A stretch of 8,850 bases of DNA from Flavobacteriales bacterium (GTDB taxonomy: Bacteria; Bacteroidota; Bacteroidia; Flavobacteriales; Flavobacteriaceae). Shown one piece after another: positions 1 to 7,102 of this stretch. The notes beneath the pieces were generated by a model that worked only from the letters and a program-made list of their open reading frames with translations, was not told the DNA's origin and searched no databases. Positions within the stretch are counted from its first letter, which is position 1. Every line of letters starts with the position of its first letter. The translations under genes were made by a program, and so were the position numbers. Where the stretch lies: positions 51,727 through 60,576 of the forward strand of contig PAGT01000024.1 in NCBI GenBank assembly GCA_002705485.1, in the 5' to 3' direction.

Positions 1-1806
1 AACAAAATCAGATGTCAGTAATATTTCTAATCCATTAACCAAGGCTTTTCCTGCATTAAATGGATCGAGCTCTCCAAAACCACCTGTTGCTGCAAGATCA
101 TTTCCTAGTAAGTTGCTGTAATCGTTTTGATATGCGATAATTTCAGCATTTACACTATTTATCGAAAATCGTCCTCCTAATTCTAAATTCAAACTCTCCT
201 CAGATTTTTGACCTATAGAACTGCCTGGAGGTGAATATCCTTTATGAATTCCTCCAAATATCGAAAATTTATTATTTATGGTATAATTCACTCCAATCCC
301 TGGTATAAATACAGATACTTTGTTTTCTCTAGAAGAAAGGTCATTAATATTTCTTGATGGATTATTTTTTCCAAAATCATCTCTTGCTAATGTTATTGAT
401 TCGTATCTTAAACCAGGTGAAACTGTAAATCCTTTGATTTTATATTTGTACATTATATATGAGGCAAAAGAATTTGCCGAGCTTATTCTATTTCCTTGAG
501 ATCCTTTGTCTCCATAACTATGTAATGACATAGATCCATTAGTTATTGAATATTTATCCTCCCATTGAAACCTGTCTTCCTCGTCGTAATGAACTCTCAA
601 ACCAATTTCTAGATCATTAAAGGAGTTGTTGTCACCATACCAATGATAATCGATTTTTGTTTGAACTCCTTTTGAAACATATTCTCTGTTATTTGCTTTA
701 ACTTTTAAAGCATTTTCTGAATCTAATAGTCCTTTTAAGATTGAGATGTGACTAGCATAATTTTGAGAATTAGAAATTACTTTTGAAATTTTTTGTGAAC
801 TTCCTTCAAAAACAACGTCATCCAATTTATACCAATTTCTTTTAAACCCATTGTGATATGCATTAGTTGTAATTTTAAATCTTTCATTGAAATTTAACTC
901 ATGAGTCACTAGAAATTGTGTGTGTTCAGCATCCATTTTATCTTTTTCAGATCCAGGATACCTTAGAAAAGGATTTTTTTTAAAATCATTTTCAGAGAGT
1001 CCTAAATAAGTTTCATTCGATATCTCATCATAATGATGAAATTTTAGTTCTAAATTTTGTTTAGTTTTTCTTTTTTTAAATAGTTGAAATCTAATTTTTG
1101 AAGTTATTTCATTTATATCAAATCCCGTGTTTAAATTATTTCCGAGAGTTTTAAAACCATCAGAATTATAATTTAAATATTCAAACATATACCCAAAATT
1201 ATTAGAGCTATTACCCAGAGTTAAATGTGTTTGTCCAGTTTTAAAACTACCGTAACTTGAAGAAACTTTTCCTTTGAATGATTCTGGAATTTCCGTAGAA
1301 ACAAAATTTATTGCACCACCTGTTGTATATGGTCCATACTGTATTTGGCTGCTACCCTTTAGCACTTCGACGGCTTGCATTCTAGCAATAGAAGGAAAAT
1401 AATATGCAGATGAGGCGCTATAAGGTGCTGGAGAAATTAGGATACCGTCTTCCATAATAGCAATTTTTGAACTTCTTTCTGGCGATGTCCCCCTAATACT
1501 TATGTTAGGTCGTAATCCAAAACCATCCTCTTCATAAAAATTAATTCCGGAAATTTTATTTAATGCTCTATTAATATCTGAATAATTAAATTTTGCCAAT
1601 TCCTCTGAGGAAAGATAATATGCTGCTCCAGTTCTGTTTTTTGCAACAAATTTGTTACCTAAAATAGTATTGGCTTTGATGATCACTTCATCCAATGAGG
1701 TTATTGAATCATTTGCAATCACTCCTTCAGAACCCTGAGAGAAAATATTAAGATTTAATAATAAAAATAGATATATTGAAAATTGATATTGATTATTTAG
1801 AATCAT
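1..1806 (-). CDS. FecA-like TonB-dependent outer-membrane receptor, 3' end beyond window
   Basis: The minus-strand frame stays open from an ATG at 1806 to base 1 (602 codons), so the N-terminal and middle parts are present and the last barrel strands lie outside the window. Residues 1-24 look like a signal peptide (basic-poor but strongly hydrophobic, ending NIFSQ). Residues 39-46 read LDEVIIKA, a Bacteroidetes-style TonB box. Residues about 55-170 are the plug: RTGAAYYLSSEEL, then RPNISIRGTSPERSSKIAIM, MEDGILISPAPYS, then VEVLKGSSQIQYGP and TTGGAINFVS. The ERSSKI..MEDG..I.PAPY stretch is characteristic of the FecA (ferric dicitrate) branch. The barrel follows, with the FecA-type late motif DPFNAGKALVNGLEI near the window edge. 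There is no N-terminal carboxypeptidase-like domain and no SusD partner in view, which fits siderophore or iron-chelate uptake rather than glycan uptake. The substrate is inferred from family only. The gene has its own promoter just upstream. Confidence 0.93.
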   Translation of the reverse strand, partial: MILNNQYQFSIYLFLLLNLNIFSQGSEGVIANDSITSLDEVIIKANTILGNKFVAKNRTGAAYYLSSEELAKFNYSDINRALNKISGINFYEEDGFGLRPNISIRGTSPERSSKIAIMEDGILISPAPYSASSAYYFPSIARMQAVEVLKGSSQIQYGPYTTGGAINFVSTEIPESFKGKVSSSYGSFKTGQTHLTLGNSSNNFGYMFEYLNYNSDGFKTLGNNLNTGFDINEITSKIRFQLFKKRKTKQNLELKFHHYDEISNETYLGLSENDFKKNPFLRYPGSEKDKMDAEHTQFLVTHELNFNERFKITTNAYHNGFKRNWYKLDDVVFEGSSQKISKVISNSQNYASHISILKGLLDSENALKVKANNREYVSKGVQTKIDYHWYGDNNSFNDLEIGLRVHYDEEDRFQWEDKYSITNGSMSLHSYGDKGSQGNRISSANSFASYIMYKYKIKGFTVSPGLRYESITLARDDFGKNNPSRNINDLSSRENKVSVFIPGIGVNYTINNKFSIFGGIHKGYSPPGSSIGQKSEESLNLELGGRFSINSVNAEIIAYQNDYSNLLGNDLAATGGFGELDPFNAGKALVNGLEILLTSDFV

Positions 1807-1823
1807 TCTATTTTAATTTTGTT

Positions 1824-1854
1824 CGAAAATAGAATATAAAAAGTTAAAAAACAA
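1824..1854 (-). promoter_or_regulatory. Candidate Bacteroidetes-type promoter of the TonB receptor gene
   Basis: On the minus strand, TTG (1854-1852) is followed after exactly 20 bases by TATTTTCG (1831-1824). This is close to the Bacteroidetes consensus TTG-N19-21-TAnnTTTG, with C for T at the seventh position. The predicted start of transcription lies about 13 bases before the receptor ATG, giving a short leader. The -33 TTG sits in the U-tract of the upstream terminator, so the two elements are fused. Confidence 0.5.
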
Positions 1855-1890
1855 CCTTATTTGTATTTATTCTAAATAAAAATAAGGTGG
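1843..1890 (-). terminator. Strong rho-independent terminator after the HMG-CoA lyase gene
   Basis: Bases 1855-1869 and 1873-1887 form a 15-bp stem with a single G-A mismatch and a three-base loop. Read on the minus strand, the stem is followed by TTGTTTTTTAAC and preceded by an A-rich run. It lies 29 bases after the lyase stop at 1916. On the plus strand the stem is followed by GGGTTTTT, so it could also stop antisense transcription leaving the receptor region. Confidence 0.8.
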
Positions 1891-1915
1891 GTTTTTCTAA
1901 GTCACTTTCACTCAA

Positions 1916-2779
1916 TTATTTATAGTCAGAAAAAAATTTTGTTGTTTCGTTATATGAGGACTCAAAATTCAAAGAATTAATATTTATGTTCACTTTTATT
2001 TGATTCATATAAGTAATCAACTTTTCGGTTGGAAAATTTCCTGTTAATTCATCTGCTGCCATTGGACATCCACCATAACCTTGAATTGAGGTATCAAATC
2101 TTCTACAACCTGCTTTGTAGGCAGAGTCAATTTTTTCAAACCAGTCAGATGGTTTGGTATGGAAATGGGCACCAAACTCGATATCATGAAATTTTTTTAT
2201 CGAATTTTTAAATACAATATCAATATTTTTTGGATTAGCAACTCCAATTGTGTCTGAAATAGAAATCGTCTTCACTCCGATCGATTTAATCACACTGATC
2301 CATTTTTCTAAAACTTCATAATTCCACTCATCACCATATGGGTTTCCAAAACCCATCGATAAATAAACAACAACCTCTTTATCATTTGAATTACAAACTG
2401 AGATAATTTTTTTTAACTCCTCTAGTGATTGATTAATCGTCTTATTTGTATTTCTCATCTGAAAATTTTCTGAAACAGAAAATGGGAAACCTAAAAAGTC
2501 AATCTCAGGGTATACGCATGCTTCCAAAGCTCCCCTTAGGTTTGCAACAATATAAAGTAGTTTTGAAGTTGTTGAACTCAGATTTAAAGACTCCAAAACC
2601 ATACGAGAATCTTTCATCTGAGGAATTGATCTTTTTGAAACAAAACTTCCTACATCCAAAACATCAAAACCAACATTAAGTAATGACTGAATATATGAAA
2701 TCTTATTTTTGGTAGGAATCCATTTTTTAACACCCTGCATAGCATCTCTGGGACATTCGATGACTTTTATTCTAGACAT
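1916..2779 (-). CDS. Hydroxymethylglutaryl-CoA lyase (DRE-TIM barrel)
   Basis: Cleaves HMG-CoA to acetoacetate and acetyl-CoA, the last step of leucine degradation; a cytosolic metal-dependent enzyme. An in-frame TTG at 2788 would add three residues, but I choose the ATG at 2779 because MSRIKVIECPRDAMQG is the usual flavobacterial N-terminus. That gives 287 aa, normal for the family. Visible functional residues: R11-D12 (RDAMQG; catalytic Arg and metal-ligand Asp), GSFVS at 44-48 and PQM at 53-55, SENFQMRN at 103-110, SDTIG at 175-179, the metal-binding H205-F-H207 pair, GGCPMA at 236-241 with the active-site-loop C238, and N248 in TGN matching the fourth metal ligand. All key residues are intact. 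It starts 18 bases after the LysE-type gene and is probably co-transcribed with it. A strong terminator follows. Assignment to a related DRE-TIM lyase (for example one acting on another 3-hydroxy-3-methyl acyl-CoA) cannot be fully excluded. Confidence 0.93.
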   Translation of the reverse strand: MSRIKVIECPRDAMQGVKKWIPTKNKISYIQSLLNVGFDVLDVGSFVSKRSIPQMKDSRMVLESLNLSSTTSKLLYIVANLRGALEACVYPEIDFLGFPFSVSENFQMRNTNKTINQSLEELKKIISVCNSNDKEVVVYLSMGFGNPYGDEWNYEVLEKWISVIKSIGVKTISISDTIGVANPKNIDIVFKNSIKKFHDIEFGAHFHTKPSDWFEKIDSAYKAGCRRFDTSIQGYGGCPMAADELTGNFPTEKLITYMNQIKVNININSLNFESSYNETTKFFSDYK

Positions 2780-2797
2780 GTTTAACAAGTTAGGAAT

Positions 2798-3409
2798 TTA
2801 TGGTTTTAGAATCCACACTGCAAAGAAAATATAGATCAAAATTTCTAAAACATAAGTTTTAGATTTTAAAGTGTATGACCTATTTAAAAAACTTGATTTT
2901 GATGAAAAGATTGAAACTAGTATGAAAATTATAGTGGCTTGAAACCAAAAAATTAAACCCAAAATAAAAAATTGAATTTCAACACTAAACTGATCATGAA
3001 AAATAAAGCCAGGAAAAAGTGCAATAAAAAATAGGCTAACCTTGGGATTTAATAGATTCATTATCAAACCTCTTTTAAAATAGTTGTAGTTTATTTTCTT
3101 ATCAATTTTTATTTCTAAATCTTTTTCTCTTTTAAAAAAAGTTTGAAAAGCCAGATAAATAAAATAACCTGCTCCAAAAAATTTTAAAATATTAAATAAA
3201 GTTTCATTTTCTTTAACTAGAAAGGAAAATCCGGAGACCACCAATATTGTATGAAAAATTAATCCTGTTGTTAATCCAAAAGAAACCAATAAAGCTTCTT
3301 TTCTGCCTTTGGTTAAGCCTTGAGTTGCAACATAAATAATGTCCGGACCAGGTGAAAGGGTTAAAATTAATGAAGAAAAACAAAAAGCTAATAGGATTTC
3401 AAAATGCAT
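2798..3409 (-). CDS. LysE/RhtB-family amino acid exporter
   Basis: Inner-membrane exporter of 203 aa, the usual length for LysE/RhtB translocators, which expel amino acids (lysine, threonine, homoserine, leucine and similar) or other small metabolites using the proton gradient. The N-terminal family motif SPGPDIIYV is at 19-27, followed by TQGLTKGRKEAL at 29-40 and the second conserved motif KRGLIMNLLNPK at 112-123. Hydrophobic segments fall at about 4-22, 40-64, 72-92, 118-137, 144-169 and 184-201, fitting six membrane spans with a basic cytoplasmic loop at 93-112. It is the first gene of a minus-strand pair with HMG-CoA lyase (18-base gap) and is divergent from the DUF3050 gene. The substrate cannot be read from sequence. 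Export of a branched-chain or related metabolite would fit the neighbour, but this is only a guess from position. Confidence 0.9.
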   Translation of the reverse strand: MHFEILLAFCFSSLILTLSPGPDIIYVATQGLTKGRKEALLVSFGLTTGLIFHTILVVSGFSFLVKENETLFNILKFFGAGYFIYLAFQTFFKREKDLEIKIDKKINYNYFKRGLIMNLLNPKVSLFFIALFPGFIFHDQFSVEIQFFILGLIFWFQATIIFILVSIFSSKSSFLNRSYTLKSKTYVLEILIYIFFAVWILKP

Positions 3410-3446
3410 TTATAAATAAATTTAATAATAAATCGTAAACACATTC

Positions 3447-3477
3447 TTAATACATATAAATAAATAGATTATTTTTG
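3447..3477 (+). promoter_or_regulatory. Bacteroidetes-type promoter for the DUF3050 gene
   Basis: TATTTTTG at 3470-3477 matches the Bacteroidetes -7 consensus TAnnTTTG exactly. TTA at 3447-3449, 20 bases upstream, is one base off the -33 TTG. Predicted transcription start is near 3482, giving a leader of roughly 13 bases before the ATG at 3495. It lies in the divergent intergenic region shared with the LysE-type gene, for which no equally good promoter was seen. Confidence 0.6.
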
Positions 3478-3494
3478 CACTCAAAATTATTTGA

Positions 3495-4259
3495 ATGCAA
3501 CTTATTGATAAACTTGAAAAAGATCTTTCGGAAACTAGATCAAAATTAATCTCACACCCCATTTATAACGCTTTAAACTCCAAAGAGAGACTGCTCTTTT
3601 TCATGGAAAATCATGTTTTTGCTGTTTGGGATTTCATGTCGCTAATTAAGTCCCTTCAAATCAACTTAACATGTGTGGATGTACCGTGGACGCCAAATGA
3701 GAACAATTTTGCAGGGAAATTAGTCAATGAAATTGTTTTAGCAGAAGAAAGTGATATCGACCCTGAGGGAAATCCAAAAAGTCATTTCGAACTTTATCTT
3801 GATTCAATGCGTTTAGTTGGAGCCAACACAAAAAAAATTGAAAGTTTTATTGAAATAATCAACCAAACTAAATCTTATAAAAACTCTATAAATAAAATTA
3901 CTTTACCAACTCCGGTAAAAGATTTCATGGACTTTACATTTGAAATTATAAATTCAAAAAAAAATCACGTAATAGCAAGTGTATTCACTTTTGGAAGGGA
4001 AGATCTAATTCCTGATATGTTTGTAGAAATAGTAAAAAAACTATCTAAAAATGAAGATTTAAATTCTGACTTACTCATTTACTATCTAGATAGACACATT
4101 GAATTGGACGGAGATGAACACGGTCCTATGGCACTCAAAATGATTAATCATTTGTGCGGTGATGACAAAGACAAATGGAATGAGGCAACAGAAGCATCGT
4201 TAAAAGCTTTAGAAATGCGTATTAAATTGTGGGATTTTATTCATTCGAATTTAAATTAA
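3495..4259 (+). CDS. DUF3050 family protein, heme-oxygenase-like fold, possible metalloenzyme
   Basis: A 254-aa soluble, largely helical protein without a signal peptide, recognised as the DUF3050 family from the sequence pattern. Conserved-looking blocks are HPIYNAL at 21-27, FMENHVFAVWDFMSL at 36-50, EIVLAEESD at 79-87, FTFGRED at 164-170, and RHIELDGDEHGPMA at 200-213. H201-x3-D205-x3-H209, together with H40, E84/E85 and E169, resembles the spread of His and carboxylate ligands in heme-oxygenase-like diiron oxygenases. Metal binding is my inference; to my knowledge DUF3050 proteins lack an assigned reaction. The start ATG at 3495 follows a good promoter by about 13 bases. The next gene (M28 peptidase) begins 61 bases downstream on the same strand, so weak read-through is possible, but there is no evident functional link. 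Product identity as DUF3050 is fairly sure; biochemical role is unknown. Confidence 0.82.
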   Translation: MQLIDKLEKDLSETRSKLISHPIYNALNSKERLLFFMENHVFAVWDFMSLIKSLQINLTCVDVPWTPNENNFAGKLVNEIVLAEESDIDPEGNPKSHFELYLDSMRLVGANTKKIESFIEIINQTKSYKNSINKITLPTPVKDFMDFTFEIINSKKNHVIASVFTFGREDLIPDMFVEIVKKLSKNEDLNSDLLIYYLDRHIELDGDEHGPMALKMINHLCGDDKDKWNEATEASLKALEMRIKLWDFIHSNLN

Positions 4260-4298
4260 TTTACTAATATTTTCAAACTAGGTTTAAATTTTCTATAT

Positions 4299-4306
4299 TA
4301 ATTTCG
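4299..4306 (+). promoter_or_regulatory. Weak candidate -7 element before the M28 peptidase gene
   Basis: TAATTTCG lies 14 bases before the ATG at 4321 and differs from TAnnTTTG only by C at the seventh position, the same deviation as in the receptor promoter at 1824-1831. No TTG occurs 19-21 bases upstream, so this is a partial match. The gene could instead be read from the DUF3050 promoter. Confidence 0.25.
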
Positions 4307-4320
4307 TCAATTATCTTTCA

Positions 4321-5685
4321 ATGAGAAAAACCATATTCATATCCCTTTTAATAATTTTATTTTCAAATTTTTCTTTTGGACAACTATCAGGTGCCACTAA
4401 ATTTGCAGAATCAATTAATCAGGATGACCTCCAAAGGCATCTTGTCATCTACTCTTCTGACGAATTTGAAGGAAGAGATACTGGTTCTGAGGGGCAAAGA
4501 AAAGCAGTCAATTATTTAAGAGAGCAATATAAAATCATTGGTGTTGAAGCTGGAGATCCTGATCAAGACTACTTTCAACCCATGACTCTTAATTTTAGTC
4601 CCAAAAGAGGTTTGCCAAGTGTAAATGTTGAAACTGAAAACGTTATAGCAATAATTAAAGGAAGTGAGATTCCAGATGAATACGTTATTATAACTTCACA
4701 TCTCGACCATGTCGGAATTGAAGATGGTCAAATATACAACGGTGCAGATGACGATGGTTCTGGCACAGTTGCGATGCTAGAAATGGCAGAAGCTTTTAAA
4801 TTGGCTGAAAAAGAGGGTAAAAATCCAAAAAGATCTATTGTTTTTTTACATGTTTCAGGTGAGGAAAAAGGTTTACTAGGTTCGCGGTACTATACAGACA
4901 ATGACCCTATATATCCACTAAAAAACACTGTAGTTAATTTAAATCTTGACATGATCGGAAGGATTGATCCGACAAGAGAAGCAAAGAACAGAGATTATAT
5001 TTATTTAATCGGGACTGACCATGACAGTCAAGAATTACACGATGTTTCTGAAGAGACGAATAGAAAAACAGTTAATATGACATTAGATTACAGATTTAAT
5101 GATGTGAATGATCCTAATAGATTCTATTATAGAAGTGATCATTATAACTTTGCAAAAAATGGAATCCCTGTAATTTTTTATTTCTCAGGTACTCACGATG
5201 ACTATCACCAACCTACTGATACAGTTGAAAAGATCGAATTTGATCTACTTGAAATGAGATCAAAACTAATTTTTTATACTGCATGGAACATTGCAAATAG
5301 AGAAAATAGACTTTCCCTAAATTCTAAAGAAATTAATGAAAACGCATATAATCATTCTGACGAAGAACTTAAATCATTTGAGGGGATTTATGTAAGTGAA
5401 ACATTTCCACTTGATTTCAAACTATTCATCTCTAATAACAAACTGTCTTGGGTCCCTGTTGGAGGCTCTGATGAACAATCTTTAATGTTAGACGAAATTG
5501 GTGAAGGTAAGTTTGAGTCGAAAATGACTGGGCTTGAATTGGAATTTAAATTAAATGAAATAAAAAGTGAGATCAAAACAGTTTCTCAAAAAGGAACAGT
5601 TGTAAAGAAATTTTCAAAATTTGATAAAAAAATGATTCTTACAATAAGTGGTAATAAAATAAATTTTGAAAGAAAAGAAGATTAA
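4321..5685 (+). CDS. Secreted M28-family zinc aminopeptidase with C-terminal beta domain
   Basis: A 454-aa exported peptidase. Residues 1-20 form a signal peptide (MRKT, hydrophobic core, NFSFG, cut before Q21). The M28 domain spans about 35-325. The two-zinc site is complete: H127 and D129 in SHLDHVG, D143 in NGADDDGSGT as bridging ligand, E181 (general base) and E182 in SGEEKGLLGS, D210 in LNLDMIGR, and H296 in DDYHQPTDT. RSDHYNFAKNGIP at 271-283 and FYFSGTHDDYH before the last ligand are typical of Bacteroidetes M28 enzymes. Residues about 340-450 form a separate beta-rich tail starting FEGIYVSETFPLDFKL, resembling DUF3471-type domains. M28 members usually release N-terminal amino acids from peptides, with location here periplasmic or extracellular. 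No PA domain insert is obvious. The following lipoprotein gene starts 9 bases after the stop, so the two probably form an operon. Confidence 0.92.
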   Translation: MRKTIFISLLIILFSNFSFGQLSGATKFAESINQDDLQRHLVIYSSDEFEGRDTGSEGQRKAVNYLREQYKIIGVEAGDPDQDYFQPMTLNFSPKRGLPSVNVETENVIAIIKGSEIPDEYVIITSHLDHVGIEDGQIYNGADDDGSGTVAMLEMAEAFKLAEKEGKNPKRSIVFLHVSGEEKGLLGSRYYTDNDPIYPLKNTVVNLNLDMIGRIDPTREAKNRDYIYLIGTDHDSQELHDVSEETNRKTVNMTLDYRFNDVNDPNRFYYRSDHYNFAKNGIPVIFYFSGTHDDYHQPTDTVEKIEFDLLEMRSKLIFYTAWNIANRENRLSLNSKEINENAYNHSDEELKSFEGIYVSETFPLDFKLFISNNKLSWVPVGGSDEQSLMLDEIGEGKFESKMTGLELEFKLNEIKSEIKTVSQKGTVVKKFSKFDKKMILTISGNKINFERKED

Positions 5686-5694
5686 GACAATATT

Positions 5695-6576
5695 ATGAGA
5701 AAGCTCTATTTTATATTTATTGTACTTCTAATATTTTCTTGTAGCTCATCAGAAAACAATGAAGAAGTTGTGGATGACTCTACTCCATCTGAGTTTACTT
5801 TTGAATACAATATACACAGTAGTTTACCAAGTGAGTGGACAACTGAATTCTATGTAATCATGGACGTTTTGAAAAAACTGATTCCGTCTGAACCTAAAAA
5901 CTACTTTAGTAAACTTCCAATCTATGCTTGGAACAGTAACACCGACAAACCTTATAAAGATAAAATAGGAGATGCTTCAGGCGCATCGATCAGCGGAAAT
6001 TCTGAGGGCAGGTACATGGTTCTTGAAATTCCAGAGGATGAATTTAAATTCAATGCAATGCATAGATATTCTGTGATAGCTCATGAATACTACCATGTTT
6101 ACCAAATGTCATTATCTAAAAATTTCTTCGATGGAAATATCGAATTAAAATGGATGTCTGAGGGTTCTGCAGCAACATTTGAATCACTTTACATTCAAGA
6201 TAAATATTCATTTAATTATTTCAAAGATGCACAAACCAGTGTTCATTCTGATGCCATTAACAACCCCTCGATATTTGAAAAGTTTAATACTTCAGGAGGC
6301 GATAAGGACATAAATTATTCTTCTTCCGTTTTCATGTTTTTGGTTTTAACTAAAGAGCTTCAAAAAAATGGGATGACTGAAGCAGGCGCATTCAAGCTTG
6401 CAATAAATGATTTTTGGTTAAAAGATCCAACTGATTCAAACTGGAAGGTTAAATTTGAAGAAATTTTTAATATTAGCGTACCTGGATTCTATAACATTTT
6501 AAAATCCTACACAAACGATATCAACACAGTACTTCCAAGTGAAAATTTAAAATTAGACAGCATTTACAAAGGTTAA
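5695..6576 (+). CDS. Lipoprotein with HExxH...E zincin motif, putative metalloprotease
   Basis: A 293-aa lipoprotein: signal sequence MRKLYFIFIVLLIFS followed by the lipobox cysteine C16, then an acidic, Ser-rich linker to about residue 32 (ENNEEVVDD). Acidic residues soon after the cysteine fit surface export in Bacteroidetes, though C16-SSS-E is not the exact S-D-D-E type export signal. The core has VIAHEYYHVYQM at 128-139, with H130-E131-Y-Y-H134 as a zinc-binding and catalytic HExxH helix, and WMSEGSAATFES at 153-164, whose E156, 22 residues after H134, is placed like the third ligand of gluzincins of the peptidase MA-like group. The segment at 205-245 may form the rest of the helical lobe. 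Proteolytic activity is inferred from the motif; no family beyond the zincin type is recognised. It follows the M28 gene by 9 bases, suggesting joint expression of two exported hydrolases. No clear terminator follows; the convergent gene ends at 6603. Confidence 0.85.
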   Translation: MRKLYFIFIVLLIFSCSSSENNEEVVDDSTPSEFTFEYNIHSSLPSEWTTEFYVIMDVLKKLIPSEPKNYFSKLPIYAWNSNTDKPYKDKIGDASGASISGNSEGRYMVLEIPEDEFKFNAMHRYSVIAHEYYHVYQMSLSKNFFDGNIELKWMSEGSAATFESLYIQDKYSFNYFKDAQTSVHSDAINNPSIFEKFNTSGGDKDINYSSSVFMFLVLTKELQKNGMTEAGAFKLAINDFWLKDPTDSNWKVKFEEIFNISVPGFYNILKSYTNDINTVLPSENLKLDSIYKG

Positions 6577-6602
6577 CTGTAACAAATTAGTAGTAAAAAA
6601 TC

Positions 6603-6761
6603 TTATTTGCTATTTTTCCAAACCAATCTAAGCATCCAAACAAACATTACAGTTAAAAAAATCGTATTGATTTTTTGTAAATAATCAGAAAAAGTTAGAA
6701 CAATCATGTACAACCCTGAGGAACTAAAAAATAATATTTCCTCAATGTTTTTTTTTATCAT
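6603..6761 (-). CDS. Putative 52-aa membrane microprotein
   Basis: An ATG at 6761 opens a 52-codon frame ending in TAA at 6605-6603. The product begins MIKKNIEEILFFSSSGLYM and ends VWMLRLVWKNSK. It has two hydrophobic stretches, about 9-27 and 33-48, with a short polar turn (DYLQKIN) between and charged ends, so it would be a two-span hairpin membrane protein. It starts 20 bases after the stop of the DUF4242 gene on the same strand, and AAGG stands directly before the ATG, too close for a classical ribosome site. No family is recognised. AT-rich non-coding DNA can give hydrophobic short frames by chance, so this is a plausible but unproven gene. Confidence 0.48.
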   Translation of the reverse strand: MIKKNIEEILFFSSSGLYMIVLTFSDYLQKINTIFLTVMFVWMLRLVWKNSK

Positions 6762-6781
6762 CCTTAACTATATTAATTGGT

Positions 6782-7063
6782 TTATTTATTTGTATTGTGC
6801 TTTAATATATTAGTTATCTCAGTTACTTCATTTACTGGTACATTTGCTTGTTGAGCATGTTCCTTGATTAAATTTTCAGAGGCAGCATTGTAGACACAGA
6901 AAACAGAATCTCCAGCAATGTAACTATGTTCTTGTTCAATTTGCTTACCCTCTGCCCTCATTTTTTGTAAAACAGACTCTGATGATTTACCAATTTGATC
7001 TAGATTCTCTTGAGGAATTGATGAAGCTCCATCAATATTTCTTTTTATTAAATACTTTTTCAT
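6782..7063 (-). CDS. DUF4242 family protein
   Basis: A 93-aa cytosolic protein with the DUF4242 pattern: MKKYLIKRNIDGA at 1-13, HSYIAGDSVFCVYNA at 46-60 (family form SYv..Dk.yCvY.A) and IKEHAQQANVPVNEVTEI at 66-83. The family has a ferredoxin-like dimeric alpha-beta fold; the actinobacterial member SCO4226 binds nickel, but many members have no known role and metal binding here is not shown. H46, H69 and C56 are candidate metal-contacting residues. Length is normal for the family and the ATG at 7063 is the only sensible start. It lies 77 bases downstream of tRNA-His, separated from it by a strong terminator, so it needs its own promoter. A weak one (TATTTTGC, minus strand, preceded by TTA at 19 bases) lies just after that terminator. 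Confidence 0.85.
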   Translation of the reverse strand: MKKYLIKRNIDGASSIPQENLDQIGKSSESVLQKMRAEGKQIEQEHSYIAGDSVFCVYNAASENLIKEHAQQANVPVNEVTEITNILKHNTNK

Positions 7064-7102
7064 AATCTTTTTTTTTGCAAAATATGTAAAACTTTACCAA
7101 CA

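Noticed and set aside
2029..2211. Plus-strand frame of 60 codons
   Set aside because: Lies antisense inside the HMG-CoA lyase gene, whose motifs are complete; no start signal or family resemblance.
2446..2679. Plus-strand frame of 77 codons
   Set aside because: Antisense shadow of the lyase gene; composition is not protein-like.
2780..2788. TTG start extending HMG-CoA lyase by three residues
   Set aside because: The ATG at 2779 gives the usual N-terminus and the extra residues have no support.
5388..5576. Minus-strand frame of 62 codons
   Set aside because: Antisense shadow of the C-terminal domain of the M28 peptidase gene.
6656..6676. AAAAAATC/GATTTTTT hairpin with five-base loop
   Set aside because: Almost pure A-T stem inside the small membrane ORF, with no T-run after it on either strand; expected by chance in this composition.
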